DNA of 64,000 bases. Origin: Lysobacter silvisoli. Its GTDB lineage: Bacteria; Pseudomonadota; Gammaproteobacteria; Xanthomonadales; Xanthomonadaceae. Each line of letters opens with the position of its first letter. The stretch's first letter is position 1. The notes beneath the pieces were generated by a model. The model saw only the letters and a list, made by a program, of their open reading frames with translations, did no database searches and was not told the DNA's origin. This document shows, one piece after another, positions 54,729 through 63,539 of this stretch. The DNA is taken from assembly GCF_003382365.1 (NCBI RefSeq), contig NZ_QTSU01000001.1:2294001-2358000 (forward strand), read 5' to 3'. The translations under genes were made by a program, and so were the position numbers.

Positions 54729-55325
54729 TCATGGCCGCAGCTGCACGCCCTGGCTCAGGCCATAGTCGGTGTCGGCGTCGTAGCGGCGGGTCAGGCCGGT
54801 GTAGCGCCGCAGCTGGGCGCGCGCGGCGTTGTCCAACTGCCGCCGCAGGGCCTTGCAGTCGGTCTGCGCCGGCGCGGCCAGCATCGCATCGCGCACCGCC
54901 GCCACCGCCTCGCGGCCGTGGCGCACGTGGCCGGCTTCGTGCGCGCGCAGGCCGGCCATGAAACGCCGCCACTCGCGCGCGAGCTTGCTGTCCACGCGTG
55001 CCCCGCTCCATTCCGGCAACGTGGTCACGATGTCCGCGCTCACGCTCACGTGCTCCAGCACGCAGCGCCCGCGCCGCTGCTCGGAGCGGTAGGTCCAGGT
55101 CACGTGCCATTGCGTGCTGCCGGCCAGGCGTCGGCTGCCGTAGCCGTGCTGCGGGCCGTACTGGCGCATCTGCTCGGCCAGCTCCGGCGCGCTGCGGCCG
55201 AACACGCGGTAGCTCACGCTGCGTTCCTCGATGTCGATCTCACTGGTGGGCGCCGCGGCCGCGACCGCAGCCGTCAGGCCCAGCAGCAGCACCGCCGTCC
55301 GTCCCGCCCGCCACGCCGATGCCAT
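54729..55325 (-). CDS. exported DUF922-like Zn-dependent protease
   Basis: The 198-residue protein has a signal peptide (to about residue 26) and the metalloprotease motif HEAGH (LRAHEAGHVRHG), which fits HExxH. The upstream strands (VSYRVFGRSAPELAEQM, WHVTWTYRSEQRRGRC) match the DUF922 group of predicted secreted Zn proteases. Two Cys residues (GRCVLEH, TDCKAL) may form a disulfide. It precedes the metallophosphoesterase operon end by 13 bases on the same strand. Confidence 0.85.
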   Translation of the reverse strand: MASAWRAGRTAVLLLGLTAAVAAAAPTSEIDIEERSVSYRVFGRSAPELAEQMRQYGPQHGYGSRRLAGSTQWHVTWTYRSEQRRGRCVLEHVSVSADIVTTLPEWSGARVDSKLAREWRRFMAGLRAHEAGHVRHGREAVAAVRDAMLAAPAQTDCKALRRQLDNAARAQLRRYTGLTRRYDADTDYGLSQGVQLRP

Positions 55326-55338
55326 GCGCCCCTCCCGC

Positions 55339-56223
55339 TCAGCGGCAGGCCGCCTCCCGGCCCTGCCCGCACAGATGCAAACGCGAAATCTCCGGCGGCA
55401 CGCCGAAACGGATCGGCAGGATGCTGGTGCCGATGCCCGGCGTCACGAACAGCTGCCGGCCGTCTTCGACGAAATGCCCGACCGGGTAGGCGCCGTCGGC
55501 GCCCTTCCACAGACCCGGACGGCCCAGCAGCGGGAACGCGATCTGGCCGCCGTGGGTATGCCCGGCCACCAGCAGCGACGCCCGCGCCGGCGTCTGCCGG
55601 AACACCAGCGGATTGTGGGTGATCGCCAGCGCCGGCGCTTGATCGTTTATTGCGGAAAACGCCTTGCCCACGTCGTGCGGCGCCTCCAGCAGGTCGCCGA
55701 TGCCGACCATCCACAATCGGCAGCCGCCCAGTCGCACTTCGCGCGCCTCGTCTTCCAGCACCACCACGCCCGCCGACTCCAGCGCGCGGCGCACGCGCGC
55801 GCCGTCCTTCCACCAGTCGTGGTTGCCGAGCACGGCGTAGACCGGCTTGCGCGCGGTCAGCGGCTTGAGGTGCTCGGCGACGGTGTCGGCGGGAATGTAG
55901 GTGCCCAGGAACACGCTGAGGATCACGTAGTCGCCGGCCATCAGCACCGCCTGCGCGTCGCTGTCGGCCAGGCGCCGGACCAGGCGGTCGAAACGGTCCA
56001 GGCCGTTGCGCGGCGAGCCCACGTGCAGGTCCGAGACCAGGTCCACGCGCAGGCCGTCGCAGTCTCGCGGCCAGTTCGGCAGGCCGAAGGCGTAATCGCG
56101 TTCGCGCAGCGAGGCCGGCTCGATCACGCAGCCCCAGACCGCGAACGCCAGCACCAGCGCGGCCAGGATCGACGCCGCCCAGCGCCGCTTGCGGCGACGG
56201 CGCGGCGGCGACGGCTCGCTCAT
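55339..56223 (-). CDS. membrane-anchored metallophosphoesterase
   Basis: The 294-residue protein has a basic N-terminus (PPRRRRKRRWAAS), one transmembrane segment (ILAALVLAFAVWGCVI) and a calcineurin-like phosphoesterase domain with the metal motifs DLVSDLHVGSP, GDYVILS, LGNHDWWKD and GHTHGG. This resembles YkuE/LpxH-related enzymes that act on lipid or nucleotide phosphoesters at the membrane. Its ATG overlaps the stop of the epimerase gene. Confidence 0.92.
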   Translation of the reverse strand: MSEPSPPRRRRKRRWAASILAALVLAFAVWGCVIEPASLRERDYAFGLPNWPRDCDGLRVDLVSDLHVGSPRNGLDRFDRLVRRLADSDAQAVLMAGDYVILSVFLGTYIPADTVAEHLKPLTARKPVYAVLGNHDWWKDGARVRRALESAGVVVLEDEAREVRLGGCRLWMVGIGDLLEAPHDVGKAFSAINDQAPALAITHNPLVFRQTPARASLLVAGHTHGGQIAFPLLGRPGLWKGADGAYPVGHFVEDGRQLFVTPGIGTSILPIRFGVPPEISRLHLCGQGREAACR

Positions 56224-57365
56224 GCGCCGGACTTGGCCTGCGCGTGCCAGGCGGCCAGCACCTCGGCCTCGCGCGCGGCGCTCAGGCCGGCCTTGGGCTT
56301 GGCCCGGCGTTCGGCCGGCAGCGCGCGCCAGTACAGCAGGGTGTCGCGCGCGGTCTCGCGCAGCGGCCGGTAACTCAGGCCGGCGGCCTGGGCCTTGGCG
56401 CTGCTGATGCGGCCGAAACCGGCGTACTCGCCCTGCGCCGGGATCCACGCCGGCATGTCCTGCCAGGGACCGACCTTATGCGCCTCCAGGAACGCAGCCG
56501 GCACCCAGGTCAGGGTGGAGGCGGGCGCCTTGAGTTCGCCGGCGACCTGCTGGCAGGCGCTCAGCACCTCGCCCATGCTCAGCTTGCCGGCCGGCGCATC
56601 GGCGTTGTACGTGCCCAGCGTGCGCCGCTCCAGGCACAGCAGCAGGAACGCGGCCAGGTCGCGCACGTCGATGAACTGGGTCGGGTCCTGCGCGCTGCCC
56701 GGCGCGAGGATTTCGCCGCCGCGGTCGGCGCGCGCCGGCCAATAGGTAAAACGGTCGGTGGTGTCGCCGGGGCCGACGATCAGGCCCGGACGCACCACGG
56801 TCACCTTGCCCGGCATTTCCTTTTCGGCGGCGCGTTCGCACAGCGCCTTGAGGCCGCCGTAGGTCTCGCCGGTGATCTGGGTGACGTTGGGGTCGGCCAG
56901 CTGCGCCAGCGGCGCGGTTTCGTCCTGGTTCGGCGTGTCGGTCTTGGCGTAGACGGAAATCGTCGACACCAGCAGGTACTGGCCCACGCGCGCGCCCAGC
57001 AACTGGGTCGAGCGGGTCACGTCGGCGGGCAGGTAGGCCGAGGTGTCCAGCACCGCGTCCCAGCGGCGCTCGCCTTCCAGCGCCTTCATGTCGGTCTTGC
57101 GGTCGCCGTGCAGTTGCTCGACGTCGCTGTAGTCCTCGCCCGAAAAGCGATCCGGGTTGGTCTTGCCGCGGTTGAACAAGGTCAGGGTATGTCCGGCCTT
57201 GCGCGCGGCCTCGACGAAATGGGGGCCCAGGAAACCGGTGCCGCCCATGACCAGGATCTTCATCGGCTTGGGCTTGGACCGCGGCTTGGCGGTGGCGAAC
57301 GCGGGCAGGGCCAGCAGGCTGGCGCCGGCAAGGCCGGCGGCGAGGAATTCGCGGCGGTCGGTCAT
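56220..57365 (-). CDS. Tat-exported NAD-dependent epimerase/dehydratase family protein
   Basis: The 381-residue protein has an N-terminal twin-arginine motif (TDRREFLAAG) and hydrophobic core, then a Rossmann domain with GGTGFLGPHFVEAAR near residue 40 and a Tyr-x3-Lys pair in YGGLKALCE. SDR-type epimerases are usually cytoplasmic; export of one is unusual and suggests it carries its bound cofactor through Tat. It is the middle gene of a three-gene operon with 4-base overlaps on both sides. Confidence 0.88.
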   Translation of the reverse strand: MTDRREFLAAGLAGASLLALPAFATAKPRSKPKPMKILVMGGTGFLGPHFVEAARKAGHTLTLFNRGKTNPDRFSGEDYSDVEQLHGDRKTDMKALEGERRWDAVLDTSAYLPADVTRSTQLLGARVGQYLLVSTISVYAKTDTPNQDETAPLAQLADPNVTQITGETYGGLKALCERAAEKEMPGKVTVVRPGLIVGPGDTTDRFTYWPARADRGGEILAPGSAQDPTQFIDVRDLAAFLLLCLERRTLGTYNADAPAGKLSMGEVLSACQQVAGELKAPASTLTWVPAAFLEAHKVGPWQDMPAWIPAQGEYAGFGRISSAKAQAAGLSYRPLRETARDTLLYWRALPAERRAKPKAGLSAAREAEVLAAWHAQAKSGA

Positions 57366-58714
57366 CGGTCGGGTCCGGGCGTGACGGGGTCGGCTGGCAG
57401 CGTGCGCTGCGCCCGGACCACCCGCCATGCGCCGAAGGTCATGCCCAGCGCCACCCCGATCCCGACCACGAACACCATGCGCGTGCCCAGCAGGGTCAGC
57501 GCCTTGTGCAACCAGACGAAGGTCAGGTCGCTGCCGCGGTAGACCACGGTGTCGACCACCGCCTTGGCCTTGTAGCGCGACTCGCGGTCGACCCGCGTGT
57601 ACAGGGTTTCGCGGCCGGGCTTGGCCAGCGAGAACTCGCCCGCGCGCGTGGCCACCTGCACGATCGCCACCAGCAAGGGCAGCGGCGACATCGCCAGCAG
57701 GGTGTAGCCGAACAGGATCGCCAGCGCCGGCACCAGCAACGCCGGCGCCACGCCCCAGCGGCGCAGCAGGTAGCGGGTCACGAACAGTTGGACGACGATG
57801 GTGGTCAGGTTCACCGCGCCGTCGATGGCCGAGTAGTAGCGCGTGGCGTCCTTCGCGCTGGGGTACAGCGCCTTCACGATCGCGGCCTGCTCGTTGTACA
57901 GCAGCGTGCCCACACCCACGCCGAAGAACATCACGATCGCCAGCGCGCGCAGCAGCGGCACCTGCCAGACCAGCTTGAGCCCGGCGACGATCGAACCGCC
58001 CATCGCCAGCTCGCCGTTGACGCTGCCGCTGGCGCGCTCGCGCCGCATCGCCCACACCCGCAGCTTGAGGATGCACAGCAGGCACACGCACAGGAAGCCG
58101 GCCGAGACCAGCAGCAGATTGGCCACGCCCAGCCGCCCCACCAGCGAGCCGGTGATCACCGGCCCCAGCAGCGCGCCCACCGTGCCGCCGGCGCCTATGT
58201 AGCCGTACAAGCGCTTGGCGTGTTCGTTGTCGAACACGTCGGCCATGAAGCTCCAGAACACCGTCACCGCGAACAGGTTGAACACCGCGGTCCAGACGAA
58301 GAACAGCGCGCCGCGGCCGGGCAGCTCGCGGTGGAAGGCCCAGTAGAAGCCGATCAGGCAGGCGATGAAGATCAGGTACACCGCCGGCAGGAACACCCGG
58401 CGCGGAAAGCGCGAGACCAGCGCGCCGTACACCGGCTGCAGCGCCACCATGATCACGAAGGTGCAGGTGAACAGCACCTGCAGGGTGAACTCCTTCAGCG
58501 AGAAACCGTAGCCCTGGGCCCAGGCGATCAGCCCCGGCGGGAACACGGTCTCGATGTCGCCCGAGGCGCCCATCGCGTCGCGCACCGGGCGCAGCACGTA
58601 GTAGCCGCAGAGCAGGCTGAAGAAGTACAGCAGCGACCACCACAGCGGCGGCGATTCGGCCAGGGCGGCGCGGAAACGGCCCCACTGGCCGGCGGCGGGC
58701 GCGCCCTCAGCCAT
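57362..58714 (-). CDS. NTP/NDP exchange transporter-like membrane protein
   Basis: The 450-residue protein has about 12 transmembrane helices and the N-terminal signature LLCGYYVLRPVRDAMGA seen in the ATP:ADP antiporter (Tlc-like) group and related MFS proteins. Other matching parts are FWSFMADVFDNEHAKRLYGYIGAGGT and GRETLYTRVDRESRYKAKAVVDT. In free-living bacteria these proteins are not proven nucleotide exchangers. It heads the operon with the epimerase and metallophosphoesterase. Confidence 0.88.
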   Translation of the reverse strand: MAEGAPAAGQWGRFRAALAESPPLWWSLLYFFSLLCGYYVLRPVRDAMGASGDIETVFPPGLIAWAQGYGFSLKEFTLQVLFTCTFVIMVALQPVYGALVSRFPRRVFLPAVYLIFIACLIGFYWAFHRELPGRGALFFVWTAVFNLFAVTVFWSFMADVFDNEHAKRLYGYIGAGGTVGALLGPVITGSLVGRLGVANLLLVSAGFLCVCLLCILKLRVWAMRRERASGSVNGELAMGGSIVAGLKLVWQVPLLRALAIVMFFGVGVGTLLYNEQAAIVKALYPSAKDATRYYSAIDGAVNLTTIVVQLFVTRYLLRRWGVAPALLVPALAILFGYTLLAMSPLPLLVAIVQVATRAGEFSLAKPGRETLYTRVDRESRYKAKAVVDTVVYRGSDLTFVWLHKALTLLGTRMVFVVGIGVALGMTFGAWRVVRAQRTLPADPVTPGPDR

Positions 58715-58907
58715 GGCCGCGCGCCTGCGTGCGCACAGCGGCGATCGACGGGTGACGCGGCTGGCGGCTCATGTCGGGCTCCCGTGCGCGCTGGCCGGCA
58801 CGTGCTGGCCGGCACGTTAGCCCAAGCCGCCGCGGCCCGCCACCGCGGGTTGTTGGGAGCATTTGCTCTAATCGGCAGGCTTAGGGTCGGCCCGTCATAG
58901 ATAGGGC

Positions 58908-60497
58908 GTGGGCGTGTACGACTACATCATCATCGGTGCCGGCTCGGCCGGCTGCGTGCTCGCCAACCGCCTCAGCGAAGACCCGGACACCAAGGTGTTG
59001 CTGCTGGAAGCCGGGCCGCGCGACCGCCACCCCTTCATCCACATGCCCGCCGGACTGTCCAAGCTGGTCGGCAAGAAGGGCGTGAACTGGGACTACAACA
59101 CCGCCCCCGAAGCCCAGCTCAACGGCCGCACCCTGTGGTGGCCGCGCGGCAAGGTGCTGGGCGGCTCCAGCTCGATCAACGCCATGTGCTACATCCGCGG
59201 CGTGCCCGGCGACTACGACGACTGGGCCGCCTTGGGCGCCGACGGCTGGGACTGGAAGACGGTGCTGCCCTACTTCAGGCGCTCCGAGCGCAACGGCCGC
59301 GGCGACGACGCCCTGCACGGCGCCAACGGCCCGCTGTACGTGTCGGACCTGCGCTACACCAACCCGCTGTCGCAGGTGTTCATCGACGCCGGCCGCGAAG
59401 CCGGCTACGCGGTGACCCGCGATTTCAACGGCGCCAGCCAGCAGGGTTTCGGCTACTACCAGGTCACCCAGAAGAACGGCGCGCGCTGCTCCAGCGCCGT
59501 GGCCTACCTGGACCCGGCGCGCGAACGCCACAACCTGACCATCGTCACCGGCGCCCAGGTCAACCGCATCACCCTGGAGCACGGCCGCGCGACCGGCGTG
59601 GTCTACAGCGCGCGCGGCCGCGCCTACCACCAGCAAGCCGGGCGCGAGGTGCTGCTCAGCGGCGGTGCGATCAACTCGCCGCAGCTGCTGATGCTGTCGG
59701 GCATCGGCCCGGCCGCGCAGCTGCGCCAGCACGGCATCGAGGTGCGCGTGGACCTGCCGCAGGTCGGCGAGAACCTGCAGGACCACCTGGACATCTGCAC
59801 CCTGCAGCACAGCACCCAGCGCGTGACCTACGACCGGGTCAGCGACCTGCGCATCGCCTTCGACTACTACCTGCGCGGCCATAGCGGCCCGGGCAGCAGC
59901 AACATCGCCGAGGCCGGCGCCTTCGTACGATCGGCGCTAGCCCCGGACGATCGCGCCGACATCCAGCTGCACTTCGTCCCGGGCATGCTGGACGATCACG
60001 GCCGCCACCGCCTTCCCGGCGACGGCTACACCCTGCACGCCTGCTTCCTGCGCCCGCGCAGCCGCGGCCGCATCGCCCTGGCCAGCGCCAACGCCGGCGA
60101 CAAGGCGCGCATCGAGGCGCGCTACCTCAGCGACCCGGAAGGCTTCGACCTGAAGATGATGCTGGAGTGCGCCAAGCTCTCGCGCGAGCTGTTCGCGCAG
60201 AAGGCCTTCGACCCCTACCGCGGCGCGCCGATCTTCCCGACGCGCAACGACTACAGCGACGCCGAACTGATCGAATTCATCCGCGAAAAGGCCGAAACCG
60301 TCTACCACCCGATCGGCACCTGCCGCATGGGCAGCGACGCGGACTCGGTGGTGGACCCGCAACTGCGCGTGCGCGGCGTCGAAGGCCTGCGCGTGGTCGA
60401 CGCCTCGGTCATGCCCACCCTGATCGGCGGCAACACCAACGCCCCCACCATGATGATCGCCGAGCGCGCCGCGGACCTGATCCGCGGACGCGCCTGA
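58908..60497 (+). CDS. GMC-family FAD oxidoreductase (choline / alcohol dehydrogenase-like)
   Basis: The 529-residue protein starts at a GTG at 58908 ([15 protein letters not shown]). The FAD-binding motif [14 protein letters not shown] is at residues 9-22, and the GMC signatures [14 protein letters not shown] and [18 protein letters not shown] are present. Active-site His residues lie near the end ([11 protein letters not shown]). It oxidises an alcohol, possibly aliphatic, to an aldehyde. It resembles BetA and AlkJ in length, and no betB or transport genes are adjacent. Confidence 0.92.
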   Translation: MGVYDYIIIGAGSAGCVLANRLSEDPDTKVLLLEAGPRDRHPFIHMPAGLSKLVGKKGVNWDYNTAPEAQLNGRTLWWPRGKVLGGSSSINAMCYIRGVPGDYDDWAALGADGWDWKTVLPYFRRSERNGRGDDALHGANGPLYVSDLRYTNPLSQVFIDAGREAGYAVTRDFNGASQQGFGYYQVTQKNGARCSSAVAYLDPARERHNLTIVTGAQVNRITLEHGRATGVVYSARGRAYHQQAGREVLLSGGAINSPQLLMLSGIGPAAQLRQHGIEVRVDLPQVGENLQDHLDICTLQHSTQRVTYDRVSDLRIAFDYYLRGHSGPGSSNIAEAGAFVRSALAPDDRADIQLHFVPGMLDDHGRHRLPGDGYTLHACFLRPRSRGRIALASANAGDKARIEARYLSDPEGFDLKMMLECAKLSRELFAQKAFDPYRGAPIFPTRNDYSDAELIEFIREKAETVYHPIGTCRMGSDADSVVDPQLRVRGVEGLRVVDASVMPTLIGGNTNAPTMMIAERAADLIRGRA

Positions 60498-60511
60498 CCC
60501 CGTAGCGCAAG

Positions 60512-60546
60512 GCGAAGCGGCCGGCCGTTCGGGGCCGCCGCTTCGC
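60512..60546. terminator. stem-loop between convergent genes
   Basis: A 9-bp stem (GCGAAGCGG / CCGCTTCGC) lies just after the GMC gene and before the small exported gene. There is no T-run. Confidence 0.5.
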
Positions 60547-60560
60547 GGTCGCGTCGCGGC

Positions 60561-60827
60561 TTACATCTCGACGATCGGCCCTTCCGGATCCGGCACCGGC
60601 GGGCAGCCCGCACCCGGCGTGCAGATGCCGACCAGACGCCAGGCGCCGCCTCGGCACTGGTAGTAGTAGCCCGGATCGACCGGATGGTCGTAAGCCACCA
60701 GGAACATATGCCCCTCGGTTTCCGCCGTGCAGGCATACGTCGGCTCGGCGGCGACCGGAGCGGTCAGCACGCCCATGGCTCCGAGCAGAACAGCGAATAC
60801 AGCGCCTTTTGCAGCCCATCGCTTCAT
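60561..60827 (-). CDS. small exported Cys-containing protein, 88 aa
   Basis: The ATG at 60827 follows a strong GGAGGAAACCGCA ribosome site. A signal peptide (to APVAA, about residue 27) leaves about 60 residues with four Cys (YACTAETEG, YYQCRGGAW, GICTPGAGC) and a Tyr/Gly-rich stretch (HPVDPGYYYQ). It could be a small disulfide-stabilised periplasmic or surface protein. No family is recognised. Its terminal VPDPEGPIVEM is acidic. Confidence 0.75.
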   Translation of the reverse strand: MKRWAAKGAVFAVLLGAMGVLTAPVAAEPTYACTAETEGHMFLVAYDHPVDPGYYYQCRGGAWRLVGICTPGAGCPPVPDPEGPIVEM

Positions 60828-61018
60828 TGCGGTTTCCTCCGTTGAAAGCCGCTGATTCGTCCCTTTGGGGCAACGTAAGCGCTCGCCGTTCCATGCGATC
60901 GAAAGCGAGCGACTGCGGGAGGCAGCGGCGGCCTCCGCATGCGTGCGCGCAAGCACGCTAGCAGATGGTGCGGCGCAATAGGGACGACGCAGTGCGCAGG
61001 TTGTTGCGGTGGCGCGCG

Positions 61019-61119
61019 CCCTCACCCCAACCCCTCTCCCGCAAGCGGGAGAGGGCCTAAAGCAAAGCGGCGTCGGATGCATCCCCTCTCCCGCTCGCGG
61101 GAGAGGGTTAGGGTGAGGG
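61019..61119. repeat. 101-base CCCTC palindromic unit
   Basis: Outer ends CCCTCACCCCAACC and GGTTAGGGTGAGGG are near-complementary. Inside each arm is a CCCTCTCCCGC / GCGGGAGAGGG hairpin (loops AA and TC). Confidence 0.88.
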
Positions 61120-61192
61120 GGTGAGCGCAGCGAATGCTCTTGACCCTCGCTCGGGCCCCAAACTCGCAGCCCCAAACGAAGACCCGAAGGGC

Positions 61193-61333
61193 GGCGCACA
61201 GGAGGTGCGCCGTTTTTCGCTGGCACAGGGATGTGCCATCGAAAAATCCCCGCGCCTACTCCGATCTCGCAAGGGAGCTCTGGCGAAGCGTTTTTCTTTG
61301 GTGACTTTCTTTTGACGCTTATCAAAAGAAAGT
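61193..61333 (+). other. hairpin string with GGA-type loops (possible structured RNA or repeat module)
   Basis: Hairpin 1 is GGCGCAC-AGGAG-GTGCGCC (61193-61211), followed by GTTTTT. Hairpin 2 is TGGCAC-AGGGAT-GTGCCA (61221-61238), extended by TTTTTCG / CGAAAAA (61213-61219 with 61240-61246). An AGGGA follows at 61272-61276. Hairpin 4 is a perfect 12-bp stem ACTTTCTTTTGA / TCAAAAGAAAGT (61304-61333). The T-run after hairpin 1 is also an arm of hairpin 2, so the two structures exclude each other. Confidence 0.6.
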
Positions 61334-61411
61334 GACCCGGCCGCTTGCGGACGGAAGTTGTTGCTGTTGCTTCGACCAACACACCCAAACACCTTCGCGA
61401 GTTCGGAGCTG

Positions 61412-61437
61412 ATCGCGGCTCACGCCGCTCCTACAGA
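61412..61437 (-). repeat. REP-like palindrome
   Basis: Core CGCGGCTCACGCCGCT followed by CCTACAGA, as at 18853. Confidence 0.75.
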
Positions 61438-61485
61438 AAGCACATCCCGCAGAGACCGCAGCGTTCGTCGTAGTTGCGGGTTCGC

Positions 61486-61512
61486 GGTCGCAGCTTGCGC
61501 AGCTCCTACAGA
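61486..61512 (-). repeat. REP-like palindrome (variant stem)
   Basis: It reads CGCAGCTTGCGCAGCTCC: the G-C pairs of the core are replaced by A/T-containing ones while the flanks (GGTCG, CTACAGA) stay. Confidence 0.65.
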
Positions 61513-61547
61513 GGTAGGCACGGCGTTCGTCGCAGATGAGAGGTCGC

Positions 61548-61574
61548 GGTCGCGGCTTACGCCGCTCCTACCCC
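61548..61574 (-). repeat. REP-like palindrome
   Basis: Core CGCGGCTTACGCCGCT followed by CCTACCCC, identical to the right arm of the 18902-18984 pair. Confidence 0.8.
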
Positions 61575-61599
61575 AAGGCGGGCGCTGTGGAGGTGGGCG

Positions 61600-63489
61600 T
61601 CAGGCCTTGGCCAGCATCGGCGGCAGCGGGCAATGCAGCACCGCGCAGATCGTGCGCAACAGCTCCGCTTCGGCCACCGCGATGCGGCCGTCGTGACTGA
61701 CCGCCGCCGTCACCCCCTCGACCAGCGCCTGCTTGGCCAAGGGATCTAACGCGTCCAGCGCCTCCCATACCCCGTCCAGCGCCAACACCCCGTTCGCCGG
61801 CGGCGCATACGGCCGATGCTCGTTGGGCAGCACGCGCTGCAGGCCCGCCAAGTACGCGCGCTGAGCCGCCGCGGTATCGGCATGCCCGGCCTGCGCAACC
61901 ACCGCCAGCAGCGTGGCCAGTTCCGCCGCCACCGCCGCCGGCTTGCGCCGGCCGAAGCGCGCGTGCCGAGACGGGTCCAACGACTCGGTGACCTGCACCG
62001 TCAGCAGGCGCGCCAGGCAGTACTCGAACAGCGACACCCGTCCGTCGGCGTTGACCGCCGCTTGCACCGCGTCGGTGAAGGACTCCAGTTGCGGGCGCGG
62101 ACGCAGGCGCAGCACCGGGAACGCCAGCGCGGCCAGCGGCAGGCGCAGCATCGGGTGCAGGCCGGCCAGCGCTCCGGCGCGCAACTGCACCGCCTGCTCG
62201 GCCAGATCCTGGCCCAGGCGCGCGGCGATTTCGTAGCGCTGACGCGCGGCCACCGCGGCGTCTTCGTCCAGCAGCAGCGCCAGCAACAGCGGCAGCACCG
62301 CCTCGCGCTGCTTGGCCAGCGCGCGCAGTTCGTCGGGCAAGGTGCTCACGATGCTGTCGGCGCGGCGGTAGTCGTCGGCACCGGGCTGGGCCACCTGCGC
62401 GGCCACCATCGGCGGGGTCAGCGCGTGCACGCTGTCGGCCGGCGGCAGCGGAGGCGGCACCGCCGCCAGGCCCAGCATCCGGTCCTCCTGCAAGCCTTGC
62501 GGCGGTTCCTGCGCCCAGCGCCGCGACAGCTGCTCCAGCTGATCGGCACGGAACGAAGGCTCCAGCGCGCGGATGCGCTCGAGCAGCGGCGGGTGCGTAG
62601 CGAACCAACCGTTGACGCCCACGCCGTCGCCGAACAGCATGTGGCTGATTTCCTCGGCGTCGGCGCGGTCGTTGAGCTTGGCGCCTTCGTGCAGGCCGCC
62701 GATCTTCTTCAGCGCGCCGGCCAGGCCCGCGGTCTGGCGGGTGAACTGCACCGCCGAGGCATCGGCCAGGCGCTCGCGCGTGCGGCTCACGCTGGCCTTG
62801 ATCATGCGGCCGAAGAACAGGCCCACGTAGCCCACCAGCATTGCCAGCAGCGCCGCGACCAGGATCACGCTCACGCTACGGCCCAGGCGTCCGCCGCCGC
62901 GTCCGCCCTCCAGGATCTTGCGGCCGATGATGGCCAGCATCAGGATCCCGAACAGCACGCCGATCAGGCGGATGTTCAGACGCATGTCGCCGTTGAGGAT
63001 GTGGCTGAACTCGTGCGCGATCACGCCCTGCAGTTCGTCGCGGTTGAGCCGGTCCAGCGCGCCGCGGGTCACCGCCACCGCCGCGTCGGAGGTCGAATAG
63101 CCAGCGGCGAAGGCATTGATGCCGGCCTCGTGCTCGAGCACGTACAGCTTGGGCACCGGCACGCCGGAGGCGATCGCGATCTCCTCGACCACGTTGCGCA
63201 GCCGGCGCAGGCTGGGGTCGGCGGTGTCTTCGGGCACCGGCACGCCGCCCAGCGACTGGGCCACGGATTCGCCGCCGCCGCGCAAGCTGGCGATGCGGAA
63301 CAGCGAGCCCAAACCGATCACCGCCAAGGTGCCCAGCGTCGCCAGCGCGAGCAGGCCCGGATGCGGACCGGCGAACACCAGCACCGCCAGGTCCACCGCC
63401 AGCACGATGGCGGCCACGGCCAGCACGAACAGCAGCACCAGCCGGGTCGAGGTGCGGCGCGCCTGGGCCTGACGTTCGAAGAAGTTCAT
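61600..63489 (-). CDS. M48 family (HtpX-like) membrane metalloprotease with long C-terminal domain
   Basis: The 629-residue protein has two N-terminal transmembrane helices (about 17-40 and 46-64), the zinc motif HEFSH (159-163), two more helices (about 178-195 and 207-226) and a further conserved segment SRTRERLADASAVQFT. HtpX-type enzymes (about 290 residues) degrade damaged membrane proteins. Here about 300 extra C-terminal residues include a TerB-like helical part ending in AVSHDGRIAVAEAELLRTICAVLHCPLP. It is 183 bases downstream of lemA on the same strand; M48-LemA pairing is common. Confidence 0.9.
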   Translation of the reverse strand: MNFFERQAQARRTSTRLVLLFVLAVAAIVLAVDLAVLVFAGPHPGLLALATLGTLAVIGLGSLFRIASLRGGGESVAQSLGGVPVPEDTADPSLRRLRNVVEEIAIASGVPVPKLYVLEHEAGINAFAAGYSTSDAAVAVTRGALDRLNRDELQGVIAHEFSHILNGDMRLNIRLIGVLFGILMLAIIGRKILEGGRGGGRLGRSVSVILVAALLAMLVGYVGLFFGRMIKASVSRTRERLADASAVQFTRQTAGLAGALKKIGGLHEGAKLNDRADAEEISHMLFGDGVGVNGWFATHPPLLERIRALEPSFRADQLEQLSRRWAQEPPQGLQEDRMLGLAAVPPPLPPADSVHALTPPMVAAQVAQPGADDYRRADSIVSTLPDELRALAKQREAVLPLLLALLLDEDAAVAARQRYEIAARLGQDLAEQAVQLRAGALAGLHPMLRLPLAALAFPVLRLRPRPQLESFTDAVQAAVNADGRVSLFEYCLARLLTVQVTESLDPSRHARFGRRKPAAVAAELATLLAVVAQAGHADTAAAQRAYLAGLQRVLPNEHRPYAPPANGVLALDGVWEALDALDPLAKQALVEGVTAAVSHDGRIAVAEAELLRTICAVLHCPLPPMLAKA

Positions 63490-63539
63490 AGAGGCTGGAT
63501 TCGTGGGGAGCGGCTATGGCAGTCGGCGCTGTTTCGATC

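Larger units (their letters stand above)
60828..61599. other. 772-base intergenic region rich in repeats
   Basis: From left to right: about 190 bases without visible features, the CCCTC palindromic unit, a string of hairpins (61193-61333) and three REP copies. Open frames here are short and have no family resemblance, so I call no gene. Confidence 0.7.

Noticed and set aside
60828-61018. Additional small gene upstream of the repeats
   Set aside because: Short frames exist but none has a ribosome site, signal peptide or recognisable sequence.
61019-61437. CRISPR array from the repeated palindromes
   Set aside because: The repeats differ in sequence and length, spacing is irregular, and no cas genes are near.
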